Below, one piece after another: positions 7,205-15,622 of a stretch of 15,769 nucleotides of DNA. The DNA is from Chrysiogenales bacterium (GTDB taxonomy: Bacteria > Acidobacteriota > Aminicenantia > UBA2199). The stretch lies in NCBI GenBank assembly GCA_004525465.1, contig SPCN01000021.1, forward strand, positions 1-15,769. The letters run 5' to 3'. The notes under the pieces were generated by a model. The model saw only the letters and a list, made by a program, of their open reading frames with translations, was not told where the DNA came from and searched no databases. The stretch's first letter is position 1. The number at the start of each line of letters is the position of its first letter. A program made the position numbers and the translations under genes.

Positions 7205-8329
7205 TCACCCTGCCAGGTCGGCAGCGATCTGGCGGCAGATGATGGCGGCAGGTTTTTCCTCCTGCTGCAAACTCGCCTTGATGCGCAGGAACTCTCCCCG
7301 CATCTCTTCCCGCAGCCGGGGCTTGTCCAGGATCTTTTTGATTTCCTCAAAAATGCGTTCGGCCCGGCACTCTTTTTGTATCAGCTCGGCCGCAATTTGG
7401 CGCCCAGCCAGGATATTGACAATTGAATATAGGCCGATCTTGACAAAACGCCTGCCCAAAATATAGGTCAGGCGATTGACGCGGTACACCGCGACAAAGG
7501 GGACCCCGAGCAGGGCCGCCTCCAGGTTGGAGGTGCCGCAGGTGGTGATGACCGCGTCGGCGGCGTTGAGCAGGTCGAAGCCCTGCTCCTGGTCCAGGAC
7601 GCGGATATCCGGGTCGGCCGCGGCCAGTTGCTCCTTGTGAATATTCTGCGCTTTCTGCAGAAACACTTTCAGGGGAAACTCCCTGCGCAGCAAGCGCACG
7701 GCCCCTATCATCTCCCCAAGCAGCAGACGCACTTCCGCTTCGCGGCTGCCCGGCAGCAGCGCCAGCAGGATGTCGCCGGCGGCCACTCCGTGGCGGCGGC
7801 GGAACTCATCGCGCGCTTCGCTGACCCGCACCTCGGCCAGCAACGGATGGCCGGTATAGGTGAAGGTTACCTTCTCCTTTTCATAAATGGGCACTTCAAA
7901 AGGAAAAATAATGAACAGCCGGCTTACCCAACGGCGGATCTGCTCGACCCGGCTATAACGCCAGGCCCAGACCGTGGGGCTGATATAGTAATAAACCGGG
8001 ATGCCGGCCCGGCGCAGGCGGCGGGCCAGGCGCAGGTTGAAGTCAGGGTAGTCGATCAGCAGGGCGGCGTCGGCCTGGCGTTGCCGCGCCTGGCGCAGGA
8101 CCAGGTTCAGCACCCGCCGGATGCGCCAGAGGTGGGCCACGACCTCAACGATGCCCACCATCGACAGCGAGCGGTTGTGCACCAGGTTTTCAAAGCCGCT
8201 GGCGGCCAGGCGGTCGCCGCCGATGCCCCAGAAATGGATGCGGTCGCCCCGGGCCTGAAATTCCTTCAGAACCTGCACGGCGTAGGTTTCAGCCGAATTT
8301 TCAGCCGCCACCAGCAGGATGTTCTTCAC
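7205..8329 (-). CDS. lpxB: Lipid-A-disaccharide synthase
   Basis: A 374-aa GT-B fold glycosyltransferase (family GT19). It joins UDP-2,3-diacylglucosamine and lipid X to form the lipid A disaccharide at the inner membrane. Family landmarks are the GIGG block (35-38), LSMVGIVEV (55-63), DYPDFN (93-98), SPTVWAWR (117-124), PFE (143-145), TGHPL (159-163), LLPGSR (191-196) and the UDP-sugar end TTCGTSNLEAALLGVP (262-277). The N-terminal loop is unusual: the canonical GExSGD is AENSAE (residues 9-14), keeping E and S but changing both glycines and D to E. The start is GTG 8329, overlapping the upstream stop as GTGA, with GAGG just upstream; length and alignment fit. It is last in a chain with two pseudopilin genes and implies an LPS-bearing outer membrane. 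Confidence 0.95.
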   Translation of the reverse strand: MKNILLVAAENSAETYAVQVLKEFQARGDRIHFWGIGGDRLAASGFENLVHNRSLSMVGIVEVVAHLWRIRRVLNLVLRQARQRQADAALLIDYPDFNLRLARRLRRAGIPVYYYISPTVWAWRYSRVEQIRRWVSRLFIIFPFEVPIYEKEKVTFTYTGHPLLAEVRVSEARDEFRRRHGVAAGDILLALLPGSREAEVRLLLGEMIGAVRLLRREFPLKVFLQKAQNIHKEQLAAADPDIRVLDQEQGFDLLNAADAVITTCGTSNLEAALLGVPFVAVYRVNRLTYILGRRFVKIGLYSIVNILAGRQIAAELIQKECRAERIFEEIKKILDKPRLREEMRGEFLRIKASLQQEEKPAAIICRQIAADLAG

Positions 8330-8883
8330 TGGCCGCCCTCGTATTGCAGCTCGGGCATTTTCTCGTTTTCCTTTTCACCAAGGTAAAAAGCCCATTCATT
8401 GTATTTCTTTTTGCCGCGATATTCGCGGAAAGCCGTTTCCGGGGAAGTGGAGCATACGCCGACCAGCACGGCCCGGCCGAAATAGGCCTTGGCCAGGTGC
8501 TCCGGCACCACAAGGTATTTGACTTCACCAGCGGCAGTATCCTTGAAAACCATGTCCCAGCGGCCTTCCACGCTGATCGGGTCGGGATAGAGCCGGCGCA
8601 GGAATTTTTCCAGGTGCAGAATCTCGAAATTCTGCGGGTAGAGGTTGTTGTGGCTTTTGACGTAGAAGCCGATGGCGCTGACATACTGGCGGGCGCGGAA
8701 GATCAGCTCTTCCTCGGCTTCGCGCTGCATCATGGTCTGCCACAGCGGCACGGCCATGAGCATGAAAACGCTCAGCACCACCACGGCGATCATCAGCACG
8801 ATCATGACGTAGCCGCGGTTCCGGGGATACTCCCGTCGCGCCGCCGGGATCACGGGCCTACCAATCGGCATAGGGCGTTCCAT
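8326..8883 (-). CDS. Type II secretion/pilus-like pseudopilin, non-canonical (no Glu5)
   Basis: A 185-aa protein with a basic leader (about 24 residues, ending RNRG), then the hydrophobic segment YVMIVLMIAVVVLSVFMLMAV and a soluble C-terminal domain starting with an amphipathic helix (MMQREAEEELIFRARQY). This is the type IV pilin-like layout with predicted prepilin peptidase cleavage at G24/Y25. Position +5 of the mature protein is V instead of the usual E, a feature also known from some minor pseudopilins such as GspK. The later part (YPQNFEILHLEKFLRRLYPDPIS) resembles pseudopilin C-terminal domains in secretion clusters. The start may be ATG 8883 (26-nt overlap with the gspG-like gene) or ATG 8871 (14-nt overlap); no ribosome binding site decides. 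The stop overlaps the lpxB GTG. Its role is presumably assembly of, or capping of, a pseudopilus tip. Confidence 0.8.
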   Translation of the reverse strand: MERPMPIGRPVIPAARREYPRNRGYVMIVLMIAVVVLSVFMLMAVPLWQTMMQREAEEELIFRARQYVSAIGFYVKSHNNLYPQNFEILHLEKFLRRLYPDPISVEGRWDMVFKDTAAGEVKYLVVPEHLAKAYFGRAVLVGVCSTSPETAFREYRGKKKYNEWAFYLGEKENEKMPELQYEGGQ

Positions 8884-9250
8884 CCATGGCCATGGTCTTG
8901 GACAAACTTTTTACGTCGAGAACGCCCTGGTCGGCTTCAGGATCGAATTCCTCGTCTTCCAGGGGTTCGGCCATGACCAGCTGCCATTCTCTGCTTTTGT
9001 TTATGGGGTCAAACGGGATTTCGCGCAGGTAGCGGGCAGTCACCAGGTCTTCCAGACCGGCCGGATACTTTTTCTTGTCGAAATAGTACTTGTTGATGGC
9101 GTCACGGATCTGGAACAGGTTCTCCTTCAGGACCGCCTCCTTGGCCCGCAAAACCGAATATTTGTATTGCGGAACCAGGATCGCCACCAGGATGCCGATC
9201 ATGGTGACCACGATCAGGACCTCGATCAGGGTAAAGCCTTTTTTCGCCAT
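8858..9250 (-). CDS. Type II secretion major pseudopilin, GspG-like
   Basis: A 130-aa protein with the textbook prepilin start MAKKG/FTLIEVLIVVTMIGILVAIL: a short basic leader, cleavage after G5, F at +1 and E at +5. The mature part has the long N-terminal helix, then 'YPAGLEDLV...LREIPFDPINKS' and a C-terminal acidic, Gly/Asp-containing end (DQGVLDVKSLS...DGTPYADW) like the calcium-binding end of GspG. GspG subunits polymerise into the pseudopilus that pushes substrates through the outer-membrane secretin. A PilE- or PilA-type pilin is the main alternative, but the size and DGTxYxDW ending favour GspG. ATG 9250 has no good Shine-Dalgarno sequence; an extended -10 sits 6 nt upstream. No secretin or ATPase genes are nearby, so this pair is a satellite of the main secretion machinery. 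Confidence 0.88.
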   Translation of the reverse strand: MAKKGFTLIEVLIVVTMIGILVAILVPQYKYSVLRAKEAVLKENLFQIRDAINKYYFDKKKYPAGLEDLVTARYLREIPFDPINKSREWQLVMAEPLEDEEFDPEADQGVLDVKSLSKTMAMDGTPYADW

Positions 9251-9256
9251 GCCTTG

Positions 9257-9265
9257 ATTATAGCA
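9257..9265 (-). promoter_or_regulatory. Consensus extended -10 6 nt before the gspG-like ATG (possible leaderless start)
   Basis: The minus strand reads TGC-TATAAT-CAAGGC-ATG: a perfect extended -10 with six bases before the start codon at 9250. The expected start site would coincide with the ATG. AAGG lies within those six bases but is too close to act as a normal ribosome binding site. No good -35 is present, which an extended -10 can tolerate. Confidence 0.5.
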
Positions 9266-9299
9266 GATATTTTGTTTATTAAAAATATTTGTTCCCTCA

Positions 9300-9313
9300 G
9301 GGCAGGCCTGCCC
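9300..9313. repeat. 14-bp perfect palindrome in the rlmB-gspG gap
   Basis: GGGCAGGCCTGCCC is self-complementary over all 14 bases. It lies upstream of the gspG extended -10 and downstream of the rlmB stop (9405-9407). No U-run follows it, so it may be an operator, a weak attenuator or chance. The rest of the 154-bp gap shows no gene. Confidence 0.35.
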
Positions 9314-9404
9314 GATGGCTGCAAGGCTTGGATTTCATTTCCGGCTTTCCAACGTCGAACTTCGAGCCTCGATTCTTGGTTGTTGCTGCTCCCTGGAACC
9401 CAGG

Positions 9405-10120
9405 TTATTTCTTCTTCTGCCGATACGCCTCGAATAAAATAATAGCCGCCGCGGCCGAAACATTAAGAGACTCCACGGCCGGCGCATGGGGAATGGCCAG
9501 GAGCTGGTCGGCATTTTTTTTCAGCAGGGCCGAGACCCCCTTGCTTTCGTTTCCCAATATCACGGCCGTTTTGCCCTTGAAATCAAAGTCATAAAAATTC
9601 ATGCCGGCGCGCTGGTCGGTCGCCGCCACCCAAAAACCGGCTTTTTTCAGTTTTTCGATATCCAGGGTCAGGTTGCGCGATTGGACCAGGCGCACTTTGC
9701 CCAGGGTCCCGGCCGAGGTCTTCCAGACGGTGTCGTTGACCGGGGCCGAGCCGCGGATGGAAACCAGAATCCCGTCGGCCTCCACGGCCGCGGCTGTGCG
9801 CACAATGGCTCCCAGGTTGCCGGTATCCTCGATGCCGTCCAGGATCACGACCAGGCCGGTTTTAACCGCGGCCAACAGCGAGTCGAGGCTGGAAAAGCTG
9901 ACGGGGGCGATCTCGGCCCATACGCCCTGGTTGCGGGCGCCGGCCTTGCGGTCGACGGCTTCAGCCGGGACGAGCTGAAAGATCACGCCGCGGCGGCGGC
10001 ACAACTCGATCACGGTGCCCATCTTGGCGTCCTGGCGTGAACGGTTGAGCAGAACCTTGTTGATCGGGGCTCCGTCCCTCAGGGCTTCGATCAGGGCATG
10101 GAGCGAGGTGAGGGCGGCCA

Positions 10121-10121
<1 letters not shown>
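9405..10121 (-). CDS. rlmB: 23S rRNA (guanosine-2'-O-)-methyltransferase RlmB (TrmH/SpoU family)
   Basis: A 238-aa SPOUT-class methyltransferase expected to 2'-O-methylate G2251 (E. coli numbering) in the 23S rRNA peptidyl-transferase P loop using S-adenosylmethionine. The N-terminal substrate-binding domain (L30e-like, 'SLHALIEALRDG...INKVLL') spans about 1-75. The trefoil-knot catalytic domain carries motif 1 (GNLGAIVRTA, 101-110), motif 2 (VILGNESKG, 187-195) and motif 3 (ESLNVSAAAAI, 217-227). The length matches RlmB (about 240-250 aa). The start is ATG 10121, sharing its first base with the last base of the kinase stop (TGATG), which is strong evidence of translational coupling; readings extending into the kinase gene are shadows. 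A tRNA methyltransferase of the same family (TrmH) is the alternative, but the N-terminal domain favours RlmB. Confidence 0.93.
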
Positions 10122-12136
<2,015 letters not shown>

Positions 12137-12230
12137 GTCTGCACCAGGGGGAATTTTAAAGCAAGACAGGGTAGATTGCAAGCCTGAGCCGACCCGGCCC
12201 TGCCACAATTTGCAAAAAAGGAACATAATA

Positions 12231-12262
12231 TTGATTTTGCCGGCAAAGTGTTCTATATTATA
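12231..12262. promoter_or_regulatory. Divergent promoter region with a 12-bp palindrome
   Basis: The plus strand carries TTGATT (12231-12236), a 17-bp spacer, and TATATT (12254-12259), facing the 95-aa gene at 12316. The minus strand has TATAAT (12262-12257), facing the kinase gene, with no good -35. Between the plus-strand elements lies TTTGCCGGCAAA (12236-12247), a perfect 12-bp palindrome that would also sit just downstream of the minus-strand start site. A shared operator is a reasonable guess. Confidence 0.45.
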
Positions 12263-12315
12263 AAAGAGAAAATGCAGCTGGATATGACATTCTTTTTAAG
12301 AGAGCGGAGGCAGTA

Positions 12316-12603
12316 ATGCAAAGCACCTATGATCCGCAATTGATTTATGATGTGTTTGACCGTTACGGTTTCGCCATCCTGCGCATCGATCGATTCGACC
12401 GCGGCAACTACGCCACGATCAGGGCTGAATTGAAATACGAAAAGCTCTCGACCGACCAGCTGTTGGAGATAGCCACCAAGCTCAAATCACTGGAAAAAAA
12501 TGAAAATCTGGAAGTCGATATCATCAACATCGATATGAACCATAAAACCATGCGCCTGAACATCATGACCAAGGAGGAAGAGAGCACGGTCGCCCTCACT
12601 TGA
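12316..12603 (+). CDS. Small cytosolic protein of unknown function
   Basis: A 95-aa protein with no signal peptide, no membrane segment and no cysteine. I do not recognise a family. Visible features are a mixed start (QLIYDVFDRYGFAILRIDRFD), then an amphipathic helix (TDQLLEIATKLKSLEKNENLE) rich in K/E, and a beta-like run (VDIINIDMNHKTMRLNIMT). This alpha-beta pattern suggests a small folded domain. A strong ribosome binding site GGAGG (12306-12310) lies five bases before ATG 12316. It lies 72 bp upstream of the PAS-GGDEF gene on the same strand, whose GGAGG-N5-ATG start has identical spacing, so the two are probably co-transcribed. A function related to cyclic-di-GMP signalling is only contextual. 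Confidence 0.75.
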   Translation: MQSTYDPQLIYDVFDRYGFAILRIDRFDRGNYATIRAELKYEKLSTDQLLEIATKLKSLEKNENLEVDIINIDMNHKTMRLNIMTKEEESTVALT

Positions 12604-12665
12604 CGGGAGCTGGGAGCGCTCCCGGCCGTATATGTTTTTTTCGATTTCGCAAAGCGATGCGCTAT

Positions 12666-12670
12666 GGAGG
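12666..12670 (+). promoter_or_regulatory. Ribosome binding site that decides the PAS-GGDEF start
   Basis: GGAGG lies five bases before ATG 12676. The earlier in-frame ATG 12664 would place this GGAGG inside the coding sequence, and has no ribosome binding site of its own. ATG 12676 is preferred. Confidence 0.8.
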
Positions 12671-12675
12671 ACGGC

Positions 12676-13578
12676 ATGGAAGCGGGTATAAAGGAGATGA
12701 TGAGGCTGCTGGACGAAGTCGGAGAAGGTGTATATTTTACTGATAAGCAGCGGCGCATCACTTTTTGGAACAAGGCAGCGGAAAGGATCAGCGGTTATGC
12801 CAAGAAAGAGGTCCTGGGCAGAAAATGCTTCGAAAACATACTGATTCACGTTGACGGCCGGGGCCGGTCGCTGTGCCAGGGATTTTGCCCCCTGGCCCGG
12901 ACCCTAAAAGATAGCAAGGCCCGCCAGACCGGGATATTCCTGCATCACAAACATGGGCATCGCGTCCCGGTCCAAGTACGAGTTTATCCGCTGCACAATG
13001 AAAAACGCGTGCTAATCGGCGCCGCCGAACTATTTACCGACAGCTCCGAAAAACCTGATTTGTGGGCGCGCATGCACAAACTTGAAAAATTGGCCATGAG
13101 CGATCGTCTGACCGGGGTGGCCAACCGGCATTTCACCGAACAATACCTGCAGGCCCGGCTTGAGGAATTCAAAAGATTCCATTGGTCTTTCGGGATTATT
13201 TTTTTCGATATCGATGATTTTAAAACCCTCAACGACCAACACTCGCACCGCGTCGGCGACAAGGCATTAAAAACCGTGGCCAAGACACTGCAGGGCAATA
13301 TCCGTTCCATCGACCAGGTGGGACGCTGGGGCGGCGAGGAATTCATCGTCATTATGCGCAATTCCGCCAAGAAAACTCTGCAGCCCCTCGCCGAAAAACT
13401 CCGCTTGCTGGTTGAAAAATCAATTTTTTGGGAAAAGGGAACGCCGGTACGCGTAACCATCTCGGGCGGGGCGACACTGGTTCAGGCCGGTGACACCAGC
13501 GCGACTCTGGTCGAGCGCGCCGACCTGCTGATGTACAAAAGCAAAAAAAAAGGCAAGAACCTGATCAGTTGTTCCTGA
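12676..13578 (+). CDS. PAS-domain diguanylate cyclase (GGDEF, GGEEF variant, with I-site)
   Basis: A 300-aa soluble signalling enzyme predicted to make cyclic-di-GMP from two GTP. The PAS domain (about 8-122) begins GVYFTDKQRRITFWNKAAERISGY; it carries clustered cysteines (C51, C67, C71) and histidines (H58, H90, H91, H93, H95). The C51-x15-C67-x3-C71-P arrangement, seen in a subfamily of PAS-GGDEF proteins, could bind a metal or sense redox. A short helical linker leads to the GGDEF domain (about 136-300) with LTGVANR, FDIDDFKTLND, SHRVGD, and an intact catalytic GGEEF (219-223). The inhibitory RxxD (R210-D213) is exactly five residues before GGEEF, so product feedback is expected. There is no signal peptide or membrane helix. 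Upstream is the 95-aa gene; downstream it converges on an outer-membrane gene with an 18-bp gap. Confidence 0.95.
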   Translation: MEAGIKEMMRLLDEVGEGVYFTDKQRRITFWNKAAERISGYAKKEVLGRKCFENILIHVDGRGRSLCQGFCPLARTLKDSKARQTGIFLHHKHGHRVPVQVRVYPLHNEKRVLIGAAELFTDSSEKPDLWARMHKLEKLAMSDRLTGVANRHFTEQYLQARLEEFKRFHWSFGIIFFDIDDFKTLNDQHSHRVGDKALKTVAKTLQGNIRSIDQVGRWGGEEFIVIMRNSAKKTLQPLAEKLRLLVEKSIFWEKGTPVRVTISGGATLVQAGDTSATLVERADLLMYKSKKKGKNLISCS

Positions 13579-13596
13579 GAACCCGGCCTTTACAAT

Positions 13597-14259
13597 TTAG
13601 AACTTGAACACCAGGGCCAGCGAGGGCGAGAGCAGCAACTGATTTTTTTTTCTGAAAACGTAGGCTGCCTGGAAATCAAAGGCAAGACCCAGCGATCGGC
13701 TCAACATGGCCTGCAATCCCAAGGCGCCGGCCGCCAGGGGCGAAAGGGCCTGGTCGGGACCGGCGATGATGATTTTATTGCCCAAGTTGGACAGGTACTC
13801 CTTCTCCTCGGCCATGAGGTTTTCCAGGCCGCCGCCAAGGGAAACATACAATCCCCAGCGCCTGGATAAATTGAAATAATTGGTAAAGTTGATGACGGCT
13901 GTGAGATTTTTCGGCGTGTCAACCGCTATGGTTTCTCCATCGGAAGGGTCGCGCAAATCGACTGCAGCTGACAATCCATAACGGACATCCAGGCCGATGG
14001 CAAAAGATCGGGAAGTGAAAAAAGCGAAACCGAATCCCAAGACTGGACTCTGAAAGGCCGGAGTAACGGGAAAATCATTGGCTCCAGCCACATAATCGCT
14101 GTCGGCGCCATTGATTCTGAACATATTCAAGCCACCGCGCAGGCAGAATTGTTTTTTTAAAAAACTTTTCTTGGCCGGTAGCTGATAGGCCGCGAGTTGC
14201 ATATTGGCAAGCAGCAGCATGGAAACTATCGTAACAATGATGAGTGTATTTTTTTTCAT
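13597..14259 (-). CDS. Small outer-membrane beta-barrel protein
   Basis: A 220-aa exported protein. The N-terminal signal peptide (MKKNTLIIVTIVSMLLLANMQLAAYQ) is followed by alternating hydrophobic/polar strands with turns, such as PVLGFGFAFFTSRSFAIGLDVRYGL, WGLYVSLGGG and LGLAFDFQAAYVF. The last residue is phenylalanine (LALVFKF), the classic signal for outer-membrane assembly by BamA. The size suits an 8- to 10-stranded barrel like OmpX/OmpA-type or 'outer membrane beta-barrel' families; function is unknown. ATG 14259 has AAGGAG (14267-14272) seven bases upstream; earlier starts lie in the protease gene. It begins 25 bp after the protease stop on the same strand, so the two probably form an operon led by the protease. 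Confidence 0.85.
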   Translation of the reverse strand: MKKNTLIIVTIVSMLLLANMQLAAYQLPAKKSFLKKQFCLRGGLNMFRINGADSDYVAGANDFPVTPAFQSPVLGFGFAFFTSRSFAIGLDVRYGLSAAVDLRDPSDGETIAVDTPKNLTAVINFTNYFNLSRRWGLYVSLGGGLENLMAEEKEYLSNLGNKIIIAGPDQALSPLAAGALGLQAMLSRSLGLAFDFQAAYVFRKKNQLLLSPSLALVFKF

Positions 14260-14266
14260 GGTTTTT

Positions 14267-14272
14267 CTCCTT
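14267..14272 (-). promoter_or_regulatory. Ribosome binding site of the small barrel gene
   Basis: Minus-strand AAGGAG seven bases before ATG 14259. It sets the start at the signal peptide and shows the gene is translated independently of the upstream protease. Confidence 0.75.
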
Positions 14273-14284
14273 GATTTCTGCCCT

Positions 14285-15484
14285 TCACCACTGCTTGCGC
14301 TTGACATTCTGCACGGTGATCCTGACCGTTTGCGAGTCATCGACGATCCCGTCCGACACCCTGAAGCGGATGTCGAAAATCCCGGACTGGGTGTAGGCCG
14401 GCATCCAGGAAAAAGCGCCGCTGTCAGCATCCAGTACCGCCCCCTCAGGCAGGTTGTCGGCAAAAAATTCCAGCGGGTCGCCGTCGCTGTCAGTGGCGCT
14501 CAGGGTAAAGGCCAGGTTTTTCCCCTCTTCGCCCGAGCAGTCGGGGATGTTCTGCAGCACCGGCGGCGCGTTGTTCAGGATCGGCTTGACCATGCGCAAT
14601 ACCTGGGTGCCCATGCCCGAGGTTCCCATTCTGATGCGGAAAAAGCCGCTTTCGCCCCAGCCCGTGCCCCAGGAATTTTTGCAGATCCAGTATCTCTCGA
14701 TATGGTTGTAGCCGACAATGACCACAAAATGACCTCCCTGGTAAGAGGCACCGGCCGTGGGCTGGTAGACGCCGCTGCGGTAATGGTAGAGATCCGAATA
14801 CACGGCCATCCAACTGGTGACCGGACCGCTTTGCAGCGCCGTTTCGATGCCGCTGGTTGAAGTGGAAACCCAACTCCAGGAAGTGATCCTCACCACCCGC
14901 GACGCCCAGCCGGCGCAGGGATTGCAGGAAGTTTTGCGGGCCGAGTAGGGATAGCAGCTCTCATTGGGGATACCGGTACTCTTGATGTAATTGGCCGCCT
15001 TGTATTCATAACCGCCGAGGACGCAGTCGCCGGCAGTGCTGCAGGAAAGCAGCATCTGTTCAGAAAGATCTATGTCCTGGCTCATGCGCTTGCTGATCTT
15101 GACCATGGCCTCCAGCAGGGCGGTAGTGGCAAAGGCCCAGCAGCTGCCGCAGCTGCCCTGGTCCTTGATGGAGGTGATCCAGTTGCCGCCATTGTTGCGC
15201 CAGTCCAGCAATGCCGGCAAAGCCCCATGCTCGGGGAAACTCTCAGCGGGCATCCTGACCGGCACCTCGCTCAAGCGGCCGCCCAAACGCTGCTGTTTTT
15301 GTTCGCGGTCGAGCAGCGACAGCGGCGTCACCTCCGCCTGCCAGGAGAGTTTCTCGGCGGCGATGGCATCCTGAACCGCCTTGACTTCCGGGTTCTCGCT
15401 CGCCGCGGACGCAGTCAGGGCAAAAAGAATTCCCAGAAAACAAAAAACAAGCAGTCCGGCGAACCATATCCTTTTTTTCATCAT
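14285..15484 (-). CDS. Secreted papain-family (C1A) cysteine protease with C-terminal Ig-like domain
   Basis: A 399-aa exported protease. A signal peptide (MMKKRIWFAGLLVFCFLGIL...ASA) leads into a short propeptide (about 30-90) in which AVQDAIAAEKLSWQAEVTPLS resembles the inhibitory segment of bacterial papain-like proteins. The mature domain starts about LPALLDWRNNGG. The papain catalytic residues are all present: Q109 and C115 in KDQGSCGSCWAFA, H252 in GGHFVVIVGYN, and N270 in WICKNSWGTGWGESG. Extra cysteines (C148, C154, C177, C187, C190) suggest disulfides, as in other secreted C1A enzymes. The C-terminal 303-392 (NAPPVLQNIPD...LSATDSDGDPLEF...FSWMPAYTQSGIFDIRFRVSDG) is an Ig/cadherin-like domain of the He_PIG type, likely for surface or substrate binding. 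ATG 15484 has AGGAGG six bases upstream; ATG 15502 lies upstream of that site and is rejected. Confidence 0.95.
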   Translation of the reverse strand: MMKKRIWFAGLLVFCFLGILFALTASAASENPEVKAVQDAIAAEKLSWQAEVTPLSLLDREQKQQRLGGRLSEVPVRMPAESFPEHGALPALLDWRNNGGNWITSIKDQGSCGSCWAFATTALLEAMVKISKRMSQDIDLSEQMLLSCSTAGDCVLGGYEYKAANYIKSTGIPNESCYPYSARKTSCNPCAGWASRVVRITSWSWVSTSTSGIETALQSGPVTSWMAVYSDLYHYRSGVYQPTAGASYQGGHFVVIVGYNHIERYWICKNSWGTGWGESGFFRIRMGTSGMGTQVLRMVKPILNNAPPVLQNIPDCSGEEGKNLAFTLSATDSDGDPLEFFADNLPEGAVLDADSGAFSWMPAYTQSGIFDIRFRVSDGIVDDSQTVRITVQNVKRKQW

Positions 15485-15490
15485 ATCAGT

Positions 15491-15496
15491 CCTCCT
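15491..15496 (-). promoter_or_regulatory. Ribosome binding site of the protease gene
   Basis: Minus-strand AGGAGG six bases before ATG 15484. It lies downstream of the alternative ATG at 15502 and so decides the start. Confidence 0.8.
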
Positions 15497-15510
15497 GGTC
15501 ATGAACTTTT

Positions 15511-15538
15511 ATTTTAAGTCATTCGCAGGCAATGTCAA
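15511..15538 (-). promoter_or_regulatory. Sigma-70 promoter of the protease gene
   Basis: Minus-strand TTGACA (15533-15538), a 16-bp spacer and TAAAAT (15511-15516) lie just upstream of the protease ribosome binding site. This is the best-matching promoter beside the tRNA-Leu one. The upstream receiver-domain gene ends at 15623, so the protease has its own start. Confidence 0.65.
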
Positions 15539-15622
15539 GGAATCAAATTGGTCTCATCACCGCAACAAGGAAACGGGGCCGCGGATATTTCCTGATTCTT
15601 AAATCAATCGCCAGGCGATATT

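Noticed and set aside
7628..8386. Long plus-strand open frame opposite lpxB
   Set aside because: LpxB motifs are unambiguous on the minus strand; the plus-strand protein is low-complexity Ala/Gln/Arg.
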